DNA of 64,000 bases. It comes from an uncultured Muribaculaceae bacterium. Lineage in GTDB: Bacteria; Bacteroidota; Bacteroidia; Bacteroidales; Muribaculaceae. The notes beneath the pieces were generated by a model. That model was not told the DNA's origin and did not search any database. It worked only from the letters and a program-made list of their open reading frames with translations. This document shows positions 32,090 through 41,166 of the stretch, one piece after another (position 1 is the stretch's first letter; each line of letters opens with the position of its first letter). The DNA lies in NCBI GenBank assembly GCA_910588245.1, contig CAJUQP010000003.1:62001-126000 (forward strand), written 5' to 3'. Both the position numbers and the translations under genes were made by a program.

Positions 32090-34693
32090 TCAGAAATTGA
32101 AGTGGAGAGAAACCCGGACACCGCTTTTGTCACACCCCGGAGTGTCACGATATGTAAGACGCCACACATAGTCCACACGAAGAAAGGTGAGGATATTGTC
32201 GAGACCTGCGCCTATCTCCATATAGGGGGTACTTTTCATTACCCTCGGGCTCGCCTGGGCCGGGAACAGAGGTAATGAAGCATTCAGGGCCGGATTATTA
32301 CGGTCGGAAAGTCCTCCCCATAGTCCCTTGAATGTCACAGCCTCCCTTATCTTCAGTTTTTTAAGTAATGGAAGACGGTTGAAAAGGATACCATTACCGA
32401 AATATGTGAAATCAATGGCGGCATACCGGTCGTTGGCAAACTCCATGGCGTTCATAAGAGAATAACTCTCCGGCTGGATGGTGTATGAAAGGTTGGCATT
32501 GGGCCACATCAGGGCCGGATAATATACGCCACTCCACACTTTCCCAGCCTTAAGTATGATATCTGTATAACCGAAAGCGGAGAGCCAAAGACGTTTCTGT
32601 ACGGAAATCTCACTACGGTTGAGGGTAAAATCAGCTCCCATAAACCCTTTCGGCCCGAACTCATGAGTCAGTTGTATGACCCATGCGTCAAGATTTATCG
32701 GTATGCGCAACGTACGCCCCTGGATGAATTTTTCTCCCGGCGCCCATCTGACTGTGACATTGAACGACGACTGACGATATTCAGAGATGCTTCGTCCGTC
32801 GGCAAACGTGAAAGGAAGCCACTGTGTAGCCTCCTGCCTCTCATGACTGAGACCTGCCTCAACCGAAAAATTGTTGGGGAGCTCAAGAATGTATCCGAAT
32901 TTAGCAAGGCGGCGGTATGTGACAAGGACACTCTCCTTCCTCTTCAGCGACAGGAAAACGTTGTCCTGGCTCGTGAAGAGATAATGCTGCCCGATCATAT
33001 CCAGATCATACGACATTGAACCGTAGAATCCGTGGCGCGGCCATTCATATGAATGATGCTTCTTTGGAGTGAACGAATACTCCACATCCGCTTTGTATTT
33101 CCATTTTTTGTCGCGGGTACCGTAGGCCACATATCCTTTTGCGAAAAGATGCGGATTGAGCGGCGACATTGTCATGCCTCCAAGTCTTATGCGGAGCCCT
33201 TCGACAGTGTTGCCGCTAAGCAGGGTATTTACAGGGCCGAGATCAACCTTGCTCGGGTTGCCGGTACGCACATATCCACTTTCCATAAGACCGACAGCTT
33301 TCTCAGCCCAATAAAGCAGAGGCACCTTCCTCATCTCCCCCATCATATTACCCATCCTCGATTCCGCGACTGTCATGGGCACCATCCGCTCGGCACTCCA
33401 GAACTCCCCGTCCCGGCTCCGTGCCCCCTCAAGATCGATAGCGTTGCCCAATCTTCCGTAAAAATCCCTCAGATCTTCCCGCATCTCATAACTGAAATTG
33501 TCATAGCTCGTGGTCTTTCTTATATACATCCTGGGCGTGCCCGGGGCGATCCTCATCTCCATGCAGATATCGTCATAAGTCTTATGGCGGTTGCCAAGGC
33601 TGTCTTTCTCAAACATCAGATTGACAAATATATTATCCACATAGTTTAGGTTTATCGCCTGCGGCACACGCATAGTCACTTTCTTCACGAACATTGTGGT
33701 GTCGCCAACAGGTACATATATCTTTCCGTTGAATCCCATCGACTCAGGATTGTGAGGAGCGAAGCTGAGCTCTATGCATCTGTCGGAGCCCACATAAACG
33801 GTGTCGGTGAGATAATATTTATAGAAATCAGGACCAATGGAGGAGAGTGGACTGACAAATCGGTTGGTCATAAATATAATATCGTTGCCGTAGATATCCA
33901 TCTCGCGAACAACATCCTCGAGCATCAGCTGCATGTTTTCCTGACTAAGGACCTCGTCAAGGCCAGCACTCCGGTATCCTCTGACGATCTCCTTGTCTGC
34001 GCCAGGCTTGCGGCTGCGTATATGAGTTGACGCCTTCTCCTTTATAATAAGATCAAGAATGCGTTTGCCGGTCCATGACGATGTATCGACATAATCCTTC
34101 AGGAATTTTCCTTTACCCCCGAGAAACCCTCCGGAGAAATCACCGTTGAACTCATTAAGAGCCAAGAGGGTCTTCTCATACTTGTCATAACTGTAAAAAG
34201 GTTCCCTCTTCGGATCATGCTTTCCGGATTCGGCGCGCAGGCGCCTCACAAAATCTACCGCAGGATTGTTTTTCTTGGAATATTTCTCTTTGCGAGGTCT
34301 TACCACCACTTCCTGAAGAGCCTGCGAAGCGGGCGACAATCGGATCACGACGGCAGTGTCGGCAACTGTGGCAGGGAAACCCTTAGGCTCATAACCTGTG
34401 TATTCCACTCTCCATCCGGTTGGATTACCATAGGAGAAAACCCGAAAAGAACCGTTTTCATTGGCTACGGCGTTGCGTTTACGGTCGGGGAGATATATAA
34501 GGTTGGCGAAAGGGAGGACTTCTCCGGTGACAGAATCCGTCACCTGGCCAACGATCCATCTCGAACCGGGGGCAACGGATGAAGCGCCGTAAACGCCGGC
34601 AGATTCCTTACCGCGCACAGCCCCTGAGGCGGATGCCGCCATGAGACACCATGACAGAAGCACGAACGCCGGGAATGCGATCCGGGAAATCAT
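32090..34693 (-). CDS. DUF5686 / carboxypeptidase-regulatory-like outer-membrane protein
   Basis: I place the start at the ATG at 34693, giving a clean signal peptide (MISRIAFPAFVLLSWCLMAA); the frame is open to 34789, with another possible ATG at 34735. After the signal comes a CarboxypepD-regulatory-like domain (IVGQVTDSVTGEVLPFANLI), then the long DUF5686 region (from KYSKKNNPAVDFVRRL, with MEMRIAPGTPRMY and a beta-rich C-terminal half ending VRVSLHFNF). The terminal Phe and alternating strands fit an outer-membrane barrel. The family is widespread in Bacteroidetes with no proven role. The gene stands alone, divergent from the CYTH gene. Confidence 0.88.
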   Translation of the reverse strand: MISRIAFPAFVLLSWCLMAASASGAVRGKESAGVYGASSVAPGSRWIVGQVTDSVTGEVLPFANLIYLPDRKRNAVANENGSFRVFSYGNPTGWRVEYTGYEPKGFPATVADTAVVIRLSPASQALQEVVVRPRKEKYSKKNNPAVDFVRRLRAESGKHDPKREPFYSYDKYEKTLLALNEFNGDFSGGFLGGKGKFLKDYVDTSSWTGKRILDLIIKEKASTHIRSRKPGADKEIVRGYRSAGLDEVLSQENMQLMLEDVVREMDIYGNDIIFMTNRFVSPLSSIGPDFYKYYLTDTVYVGSDRCIELSFAPHNPESMGFNGKIYVPVGDTTMFVKKVTMRVPQAINLNYVDNIFVNLMFEKDSLGNRHKTYDDICMEMRIAPGTPRMYIRKTTSYDNFSYEMREDLRDFYGRLGNAIDLEGARSRDGEFWSAERMVPMTVAESRMGNMMGEMRKVPLLYWAEKAVGLMESGYVRTGNPSKVDLGPVNTLLSGNTVEGLRIRLGGMTMSPLNPHLFAKGYVAYGTRDKKWKYKADVEYSFTPKKHHSYEWPRHGFYGSMSYDLDMIGQHYLFTSQDNVFLSLKRKESVLVTYRRLAKFGYILELPNNFSVEAGLSHERQEATQWLPFTFADGRSISEYRQSSFNVTVRWAPGEKFIQGRTLRIPINLDAWVIQLTHEFGPKGFMGADFTLNRSEISVQKRLWLSAFGYTDIILKAGKVWSGVYYPALMWPNANLSYTIQPESYSLMNAMEFANDRYAAIDFTYFGNGILFNRLPLLKKLKIREAVTFKGLWGGLSDRNNPALNASLPLFPAQASPRVMKSTPYMEIGAGLDNILTFLRVDYVWRLTYRDTPGCDKSGVRVSLHFNF

Positions 34694-34905
34694 CTTACTT
34701 GAATATGACTCTATTATAACGCGGATTGATTTCATTTCCTTATTGTTAGCCGCCCCGCAGGATATCTCTTCGATAGCACATCCGGGCATCTTATGAGTGT
34801 AGCTGGATTACACTTTTACATAACGAGGGAGGACGAGAAACTGTACATCTTTTCCGAAATTGTTCTATTTTTAGGATTTTTAAACCAAAATCGCAGGTAA
34901 TTTAG

Positions 34906-34913
34906 TATATTTG
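34906..34913 (+). promoter_or_regulatory. -7 promoter box for the CYTH gene
   Basis: TATATTTG, matching TAnnTTTG, 35 bases before the ATG; no -33 TTG is seen at 20-base spacing. Confidence 0.5.
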
Positions 34914-34948
34914 CACACATACAGATAAAACTATCCATCCAATAGACA

Positions 34949-35389
34949 ATGGCATTTGAAATAGAACATAAATATCTTGTGAACGATGACAGCTATAAAA
35001 AAATGGCTGTCAAAAAAGTAGAAATCCGACAGGGTTACCTTAGCCGCCTTCCGGAAAGGACAGTGCGCGTACGGACACGCGACAAGCAAGGATTTCTGAC
35101 AGTAAAAGGGAAGAATCATGGCGACACACGCCTTGAGTTCGAATATGAGATTCCATATGAAGATGCCTGCGAGATGCTCGCGCTCTGCGAGCCCGGAATG
35201 ATTGAGAAAACCCGCTGGCTCGTAAAGTTTGACGGACTGGTATGGGAAGTCGATGAATATCATGGCGCGCGGGAAGGACTGACAGTGGCGGAAGTGGAGA
35301 TTCCGAAGTCCGGTCTTCATTATTCCATTCCACCGTTCGCAGGCAGGAATGTCACGGGGGATCCTGCATATTACAATTCAAATCTTTGA
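34949..35389 (+). CDS. CYTH-domain protein, probable inorganic triphosphatase
   Basis: The 146-residue protein is a single CYTH domain. It opens with the signature ExExK (EIEHKYLV), followed by the basic strands of the triphosphate tunnel (QGYLSRLPERTVRVRTRD, FLTVKGK) and acidic metal-binding strands (RLEFEYEIP, WEVDEYHGA, VAEVEIP). Small stand-alone bacterial members usually hydrolyse inorganic tripolyphosphate or nucleoside triphosphates; adenylate cyclase activity is unlikely but cannot be excluded. It converges with the MerR gene. Confidence 0.9.
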   Translation: MAFEIEHKYLVNDDSYKKMAVKKVEIRQGYLSRLPERTVRVRTRDKQGFLTVKGKNHGDTRLEFEYEIPYEDACEMLALCEPGMIEKTRWLVKFDGLVWEVDEYHGAREGLTVAEVEIPKSGLHYSIPPFAGRNVTGDPAYYNSNL

Positions 35390-35403
35390 ATCCGGAGTTA
35401 TGA

Positions 35404-35742
35404 CTAACGCCTTTTCTCAAGAGATTTAAGCATCATCTCCAGCTCGTCCCTGACGTCGGAGAGACGGTCGATTATATCCATCCGCTTAGATATGTTGCTC
35501 CTGTTAAGACGCATCTGCTCACGGGCAGCCTCAATCTTCAGACCTTTTATCTTCACAAGATAATGGATTATACGAAGTGTCTCGATATCATCGGGGGTAT
35601 AGTAGCGTATATTGGCATTGCTCCGCATGGGACGCACCTCCGGGAACTCCATCTCCCAATAGCGGAGCGTAGGCTGAGAGACACACAGGATCTCAGCCAC
35701 ATCCTTTATCTTATAGTATTTTTTTGTAAGGTCAGACGCCAT
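35404..35742 (-). CDS. MerR-family transcriptional regulator
   Basis: I take the ATG at 35742 (MASDLTKKYYKIKDVAEILC) rather than the further upstream ATG at 35799, because the HTH begins at once and the extension overlaps the M23 gene's end region. The winged HTH reads KIKDVAEILCVSQPTLRYWE and PDDIETLRIIHYLVKIKGLKI; the C-terminal helix (ISKRMDIIDRLSDVRDELEMMLKSL) is the dimerisation coiled coil. No metal or drug-binding cysteines are present. At 112 residues it lacks an effector domain. It follows the M23 peptidase on the same strand by about 60 bases. Confidence 0.9.
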   Translation of the reverse strand: MASDLTKKYYKIKDVAEILCVSQPTLRYWEMEFPEVRPMRSNANIRYYTPDDIETLRIIHYLVKIKGLKIEAAREQMRLNRSNISKRMDIIDRLSDVRDELEMMLKSLEKRR

Positions 35743-35802
35743 ATTTTCTCGTGAATCAATCTCTTTATCAACTAAACAATATCCAGAAGCAAAGGCCACC
35801 CA

Positions 35803-36771
35803 TCAATCCATCATATTGCCGGCATTGTCAGCAATCCTAAGTATCTCGGAATATTGCTCGGGGGTGAGATCCATGAAGCAATAATTGACGGGATCCTGAG
35901 CCTTATCCTTGAATCTCACCTCATAATGCAGATGTGGGGCCTTGGATTTCCCGGTCGAGCCTACGCGCCCGATAAGTTGTCCGCGTGTCACTTTGTCGCC
36001 CTCCCTTACAAGGAACTCGTTGAGATGGGCATATCGGCTCACATAGTTGAAGCCATGGTCAATATCCACACAGTTGCCGTAGCCTGCCTGCCGCCTTGCG
36101 GTAGCCACTGTCCCGTCGGCCGTTGCATATACCGGCGTCCCGGTCGTGGCCGCAAGATCAATGCCCTCATGATATACCGTCGACCCGAAAATAGGATCAC
36201 GCCTGAAACCGAAACCCGACGACAAAGTAAACTCATCGACCGATAACGGAAAGACTGACGGGATATGCCGGAAGCGGCTCTTCTGCTGACGTATTGCCTC
36301 CCGCAGCTGATCAAAGCTCTGAACCTGAGCCAAAAGCTGCCGTTCAAGAAGATCCATGTTCTGGGTGAGCCGCGTCACCAGCCCCGCGTCTGAAAGCTTC
36401 TCAAGCTCCCTGTAACGGTTTTCGTTGTCGAGTCCCGCATGGCGCTGCGCCCGACTCAGAGGATCCATCTGCATCATCACCCGATAGAAATTATCGTCTC
36501 TGTCGCGCAGATGATCCATGACTTTCAAAGAATTGTCAAGACGCCGGCTCAATATGGCATACTGTGTGCGCAACTGGGCATTCTCGTTGCGAAGGTTCTC
36601 CTCAGTGGGAGAATCGAAACAGTAGAACACAAGCAGGAACAGTCCCAATCCTATCATCGCGCCAATCAGCCACGTCTTGCCCCAATAGGCAAGACGCATA
36701 CGCATCGAGGGATACACACGCTCGAAGTTGTCCGTGTCCGGATTATATCTGTAATAGACGTTTTTCGCCAA
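35803..36771 (-). CDS. M23-family murein endopeptidase (LytM-type), membrane-anchored
   Basis: The 322-residue protein has a short cytoplasmic N-terminus, one TM helix (LIGAMIGLGLFLLVFYCF), a coiled-coil region (about 58-155, ENLRNENAQLRTQYAILSRR) and a C-terminal LytM domain. The zinc and catalytic residues are all present: YHEGIDLA (H-x3-D), the later His of the YAHLNE strand, and HLHYEV (H-x-H). Such enzymes cut peptide cross-links of peptidoglycan during growth or division, and several act only after activation of the coiled coil. It is divergent from alaS with a shared promoter region. Confidence 0.93.
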   Translation of the reverse strand: MAKNVYYRYNPDTDNFERVYPSMRMRLAYWGKTWLIGAMIGLGLFLLVFYCFDSPTEENLRNENAQLRTQYAILSRRLDNSLKVMDHLRDRDDNFYRVMMQMDPLSRAQRHAGLDNENRYRELEKLSDAGLVTRLTQNMDLLERQLLAQVQSFDQLREAIRQQKSRFRHIPSVFPLSVDEFTLSSGFGFRRDPIFGSTVYHEGIDLAATTGTPVYATADGTVATARRQAGYGNCVDIDHGFNYVSRYAHLNEFLVREGDKVTRGQLIGRVGSTGKSKAPHLHYEVRFKDKAQDPVNYCFMDLTPEQYSEILRIADNAGNMMD

Positions 36772-36839
36772 TTATCTCTGATTTTATTTCCTTTGCCACA
36801 CCTGGAGGCGCGGTTAAAGAAGGTTTTATCTGTTTAATA

Positions 36840-36873
36840 TTGCAAAATTAATGGAATTTGAATAATTTTGCAA
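36840..36873. promoter_or_regulatory. Overlapping divergent promoters of alaS (+) and the M23 peptidase gene (-)
   Basis: The inverted repeat TTGCAAAATTA (36840-36850) and TAATTTTGCAA (36863-36873) is separated by 12 bases. Plus strand: -33 TTG at 36840-36842 and -7 TAATTTTG at 36863-36870. Minus strand: -33 TTG at 36873-36871 and -7 TAATTTTG at 36850-36843. Both spacers are 20 bases. Each -33 adjoins the -7 of the opposite promoter, so polymerase probably cannot occupy both at once. Confidence 0.8.
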
Positions 36874-36958
36874 CTTAAAACCACGCAACTAAAAAAATAC
36901 CGGCCCCGCGCTGTCGGAACGACAGCGACCATAACCGGAAAATAACAGACAAACAGCT

Positions 36959-39577
36959 ATGACAGCTAACGAAATCAGAGAATCGTTCAAGTCTTTCTTT
37001 CGTGAAAAAGGTCATCAGATAGTGCCCTCGGCTCCTATGGTGATCAAAGACGACCCCACGCTGATGTTTACAAACGCGGGAATGAACCAGTTCAAGGACA
37101 TAATACTCGGAAACCGTCCCGCGACCCACACGCGTGTGGCCGACAGCCAGAAATGTCTACGCGTATCGGGCAAACATAATGATCTCGAGGAAGTCGGACA
37201 TGACACATACCACCATACCATGTTTGAGATGCTCGGCAACTGGTCGTTTGGCGACTATTTCAAGAAAGAAGCTATCGACTGGGCATGGGAATATCTTGTG
37301 GATGTTCTTAAACTGAATCCCGACCGCCTTTATGCGACAGTCTTCGAGGGATACGCTCCCGAGGGACTCGAACGCGACAATGAGGCGGCAGCCTATTGGG
37401 AGAAACATCTTCCCGCATCACACATAATCAACGGCAACCGCCACGACAACTTCTGGGAAATGGGCGACACCGGCCCTTGCGGTCCCTGTTCGGAGATACA
37501 TATCGATCTCCGTCCGGAGGAAGAGAGGGAAGCTGTCGACGGCGCATCGCTTGTCAACAAAGACAATCCCCTCGTTATCGAGATATGGAACCTTGTCTTC
37601 ATGCAGTATAACCGCAAAGCCGACGGCTCTCTCGAGCCTCTTCCCGCCAAGGTAATCGACACAGGCATGGGATTCGAGCGACTCTGCATGGCTCTCCAGG
37701 GAAAGACCTCCAACTATGATACAGATGTCTTCACTCCCATCATCGACGTAATAGCCGGTCTGACCGACCTCAAATACGGTGTCGATGCAAAGACTGACAT
37801 AGCAATGCGTGTCGTGGCCGATCATCTGCGCACCATCGCGTTCTCAATAGCTGACTCGCAGCTCCCCTCCAACGCCAAAGCAGGCTATGTAATCCGCAGG
37901 ATACTGCGCCGTGCGGTTCGCTACGCTTACACTTTCCTCAACCGTAAAGAGGCTTTCCTCTATCGTCTCGTAGACTGCCTCGTGGAGCAGATGGGTGAAT
38001 CCTATCCCGAGCTCAAGGCCCAGAAAGAACTGATCAAGAAGGTGATAAAGGAGGAAGAGGAATCATTCCTCCGCACCCTCGACAATGGAATAAAGCTGCT
38101 CGACACTCTCATGGCAAAGGCTAAAGCAGAAGGGACAACCACCCTTTCCGGTAAAGATGCCTTCACGCTCTATGACACCTACGGATTCCCCTTAGACCTG
38201 ACAGAGCTTATCCTGCGCGAGAACGGAATGGATCTTGACCAGAAGGAATTTGACTCGGAGATGCAGAAACAGAAAGAACGCGCACGCAACGCCGCTTCCG
38301 TAGAGACCGGCGACTGGGTGGTGGTCCGTCCCGGAGAGCAGGAATTCGTGGGCTACGATCTCCAGCAGTGCGACACAGATATTCTCCGATATCGCAAAGT
38401 GAAGCAGAAAGGGAAAGAATACTATCAGATAATACTCTCCAGGACTCCCTTCTATGCGGAAATGGGTGGCCAGGTGGGCGACCGGGGCTCTCTCATTTCG
38501 GAATCGGGAGAGACAATCGAGATTTTCGACACAAAACGCGAAAACAACATCGGTGTGCATCTGTCGCATCGTCTTCCCACCAATCCGGGCGAAAGCTTCA
38601 CTGCCACGATCGACTGCGGAGCACGCGCGGCGACATCAGCCAACCACTCCGCAACACACCTTCTACATGAAGCTCTCAGAGAGGTGCTCGGCACACATGT
38701 GGAGCAGAAAGGATCGTTCGTGTCACCCAACGTGCTACGTTTCGACTTCTCCCATTTCCAGAAAGTCACTCCCGAAGAGCTCCGCAAGGTTGAGCACATC
38801 GTGAATGCCAGAATCCGCAAGGCGATGCCTCTGGAAGAGGCTCGCGAGATGCCAATCGACGAGGCACGCAAAATGGGCGCTATGGCCCTCTTCGGTGAGA
38901 AATACGGAGATAAGGTCAGAGTCGTGAAATATGGCTCATCAGTTGAACTCTGTGGTGGAACCCATGTCTGCAATACCGGTAATATCGGAATGGTACGCAT
39001 ACTTTCCGAAAGCTCCATTGCCGCGGGCATACGCCGCATTGAGGCCGTGACTGCCGCAGGCGTTGAGGATCTTCTCGATGATTTCCAGGACACAATGAAA
39101 GACGTGTGTGCTTTCCTCGGGAATTCCTCCAACATCAGGGCTGCTGTTGAAAAGACAATCAAAGAGAACGCCGAACTTCACAAACAGGCAGAAGAATTCC
39201 TGGCAGAACGCACACGTAACCTTTCTGCAGATGTTCTCCAGAACGCCACAGAGGTTAACGGCGTGACCGTATGTCGCCTTTCAGGTCCCCGTATGCCGGA
39301 GGTTGTCAAGAATGTTGCTTTCAATATCCGTAAGGATTCCCCAGTACACACCGTATTCATCGGCACGACCATGTCGGGCGACAAACCACTTCTCACCCTC
39401 ATGATCTCCGACGATCTCGTGAACCAGGGCCTCAACGCCTCCCAGATCATCCGTGAAGCCGCCAAACTGATCAAGGGCGGCGGCGGCGGTCAGCCCTTCT
39501 TCGCACAGGCCGGCGGTAAGGACGCCGATGGTCTTTCAGCAGCTTCCGACAAGATTCTCGAGCTCCTGAAAATCTGA
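36959..39577 (+). CDS. alaS: Alanyl-tRNA synthetase
   Basis: The 872-residue class II synthetase charges tRNA-Ala. Visible in order: motif 1 region (FFREKGHQIVPSAPMVIKDDPTLMFTNAGMNQF), motif 2 (KCLRVSGKHNDLEEVG then HHTMFEMLGNWSFGDYFKKEA), GDTGPCGPCSEIH, the motif 3 GFERLCM region, the editing domain with zinc ligands (ANHSATHLLHEAL and ELCGGTHVCNTG), and the C-Ala domain ending GGGGGQPFFAQAGGKD. The length is normal. It is read from a compact two-way promoter shared with the M23 gene and ends at a strong terminator. Confidence 0.98.
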   Translation: MTANEIRESFKSFFREKGHQIVPSAPMVIKDDPTLMFTNAGMNQFKDIILGNRPATHTRVADSQKCLRVSGKHNDLEEVGHDTYHHTMFEMLGNWSFGDYFKKEAIDWAWEYLVDVLKLNPDRLYATVFEGYAPEGLERDNEAAAYWEKHLPASHIINGNRHDNFWEMGDTGPCGPCSEIHIDLRPEEEREAVDGASLVNKDNPLVIEIWNLVFMQYNRKADGSLEPLPAKVIDTGMGFERLCMALQGKTSNYDTDVFTPIIDVIAGLTDLKYGVDAKTDIAMRVVADHLRTIAFSIADSQLPSNAKAGYVIRRILRRAVRYAYTFLNRKEAFLYRLVDCLVEQMGESYPELKAQKELIKKVIKEEEESFLRTLDNGIKLLDTLMAKAKAEGTTTLSGKDAFTLYDTYGFPLDLTELILRENGMDLDQKEFDSEMQKQKERARNAASVETGDWVVVRPGEQEFVGYDLQQCDTDILRYRKVKQKGKEYYQIILSRTPFYAEMGGQVGDRGSLISESGETIEIFDTKRENNIGVHLSHRLPTNPGESFTATIDCGARAATSANHSATHLLHEALREVLGTHVEQKGSFVSPNVLRFDFSHFQKVTPEELRKVEHIVNARIRKAMPLEEAREMPIDEARKMGAMALFGEKYGDKVRVVKYGSSVELCGGTHVCNTGNIGMVRILSESSIAAGIRRIEAVTAAGVEDLLDDFQDTMKDVCAFLGNSSNIRAAVEKTIKENAELHKQAEEFLAERTRNLSADVLQNATEVNGVTVCRLSGPRMPEVVKNVAFNIRKDSPVHTVFIGTTMSGDKPLLTLMISDDLVNQGLNASQIIREAAKLIKGGGGGQPFFAQAGGKDADGLSAASDKILELLKI

Positions 39578-39598
39578 TGTGACACCTTATATCTTCTT

Positions 39599-39647
39599 AA
39601 TGATGAAGGCCGTCCGGGTATATACATGCCGGACGGCCTTCATCATT
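39599..39647. terminator. Strong hairpin after alaS
   Basis: A perfect 19-bp stem (39599-39617 with 39629-39647) with an 11-base loop. There is no long T-run directly after, but a stem of this length fits a terminator or an mRNA 3' end. Confidence 0.8.
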
Positions 39648-39819
39648 ACTTGCAATAAGTTTGCATCGTGAAACGATAAAATAGCATCTGTCATGTAACA
39701 TTTCAACTTTTGGATTGTCTTATAATTGATGGCATGCTATATTGGATTGGCATGAATCGACATAAAGCCATCCCATCGTGTCATCCGGCCACACAGTCAA
39801 TCATAAAACAAGAATATAT

Positions 39820-40347
39820 ATGAATAAAAAACCGTTCGCATATCGGATGCTTGTCTTCGGACTGACGGTCATCGCTGCCGCGATGACATTCTCGGCTGCT
39901 GCCGAATCATATATAATCGTAGGGAAAAACGCCAAGGTTTTCGACGGGCCAAACTCCGACTACGTGACCTTAAATCAGAAGAATCAGGAAGTGGCACCCC
40001 TTCCGGGCATGGCGTTCAAGGAAATAGAGGACAATGCAGGATGGACTATGGTGGAATACTCCCCCGGACTGCGTGGATATATCTCTGATATTGTCAAGGT
40101 GAGCCGGTCGGTGATGCCCAAACCAGGCACCTACACCGTCGCCAACAAAAAAACTGACAAATTGCAGGCAGAGAAGACCGCCGACGGATGGAATGCCACC
40201 GTAGGATCAAAAACCTATAAAGGGAAGGCTTTCGGCAATGTCGTGGTGTTTTTCGGCGCCGACAATAATCCTATGTATACCCTGACAGATCTCGGGCAGG
40301 GAGGCGTTGTGATGTGCTATGACAATGCCGTCACCAATTTTTTCTAA
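39820..40347 (+). CDS. Secreted protein with SH3-like (SH3b) domain
   Basis: The start is the ATG at 39820 (MNKKPFAYRM); an upstream ATG at 39778 would add a non-signal extension. The 175-residue protein has a signal peptide (VFGLTVIAAAMTFSAAAE) and an SH3b-like fold: AKVFDGPNSDYVTLNQKNQEVAPLPGM, then WTMVEYSPGLRGYISD. The second half (TYTVANKKTDKLQAEKTADGW, AFGNVVVFFGADNNPMYTL) resembles no domain I can name. SH3b domains bind cell wall or peptides; the role here is unknown. It stands alone and converges with the EFR1 gene. Confidence 0.75.
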   Translation: MNKKPFAYRMLVFGLTVIAAAMTFSAAAESYIIVGKNAKVFDGPNSDYVTLNQKNQEVAPLPGMAFKEIEDNAGWTMVEYSPGLRGYISDIVKVSRSVMPKPGTYTVANKKTDKLQAEKTADGWNATVGSKTYKGKAFGNVVVFFGADNNPMYTLTDLGQGGVVMCYDNAVTNFF

Positions 40348-40355
40348 ACGACTTC

Positions 40356-41141
40356 TTATTTCAGGACAGGGATATCGCGCTCCGGGAAAAGGTACTGTCC
40401 CTTGCCGCGTGTAAACGAGCCATAGGCCACGGCCCGTTCCGGGCATGAATGATAGCATCTCAGACACGACATGCAATCATCACCCCAGACAGGCCTCCCC
40501 TCCTTCATGCTGATATTGCCACACGGACAGACAGATGCGCATCTGCCACAGCCTACACATGCGTCCGTGGAATGCCATAGAGAACGAATTATGCCCCATT
40601 TTTTGAAAACAGGATACACAAGCCGTGTTTTCAGACGGGGCATACTTCCTCTTGTCACGTAAATTCCCCTTTTCTTTCCGGAAATCCCGGCTGCAATCTC
40701 TTTTATGCGTAGCGGAGCCTCAACAAGTTTCCTCGCCTCGACATCAGCCGGATCCACGTCAAAGCCCGGCAAAAGCACATAATTATTGGGCATGATCACG
40801 CTCCAGACAGATTCAAGGCACACATCATATCTCGCCAGCCAGCTCTCCAACATCTCCGGAGCGAGGGCAACCTCGTCGCCACATGTCATCACACACCATA
40901 CCCTCACTCCATCTTTCCTGACGTTTCTCCAGAATTCTTTGCCAAGCGACTTGATGAAACCCTCCACAACAGGCGAGACACCCCATGAATAGACAGGGAC
41001 AACAAAACCTATCTGATCATCCGTCATGGGAACATCCGACACCCCTTTATCAAATATCGACACTACTCTCTCATCAAGCACATTCGCAAGACACATTGCC
41101 ACATACCGGGTATTGCCCGTTCCGGAGAAATAATATATCAT
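40356..41141 (-). CDS. EFR1-family flavodoxin/ferredoxin fusion protein
   Basis: The start is the ATG at 41141 (MIYYFSGTGNTRYVAM); the frame is open further up but overlaps the preceding gene. The protein has an N-terminal flavodoxin-like domain with the phosphate loop FSGTGNTRY and YSWGVSPVVEGF. A C-terminal 2[4Fe-4S] ferredoxin domain carries CVGCGRCASVCPCGN and CMSCLRCYHSCPERAV, two full cysteine sets. It is likely a redox protein transferring electrons between flavin and ferredoxin partners. It is the last gene of the udk-lptB-CPBP-holA run. Confidence 0.92.
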   Translation of the reverse strand: MIYYFSGTGNTRYVAMCLANVLDERVVSIFDKGVSDVPMTDDQIGFVVPVYSWGVSPVVEGFIKSLGKEFWRNVRKDGVRVWCVMTCGDEVALAPEMLESWLARYDVCLESVWSVIMPNNYVLLPGFDVDPADVEARKLVEAPLRIKEIAAGISGKKRGIYVTRGSMPRLKTRLVYPVFKKWGIIRSLWHSTDACVGCGRCASVCPCGNISMKEGRPVWGDDCMSCLRCYHSCPERAVAYGSFTRGKGQYLFPERDIPVLK

Positions 41142-41166
41142 AACTTTGTTGAATGGTGTTTGTGGG

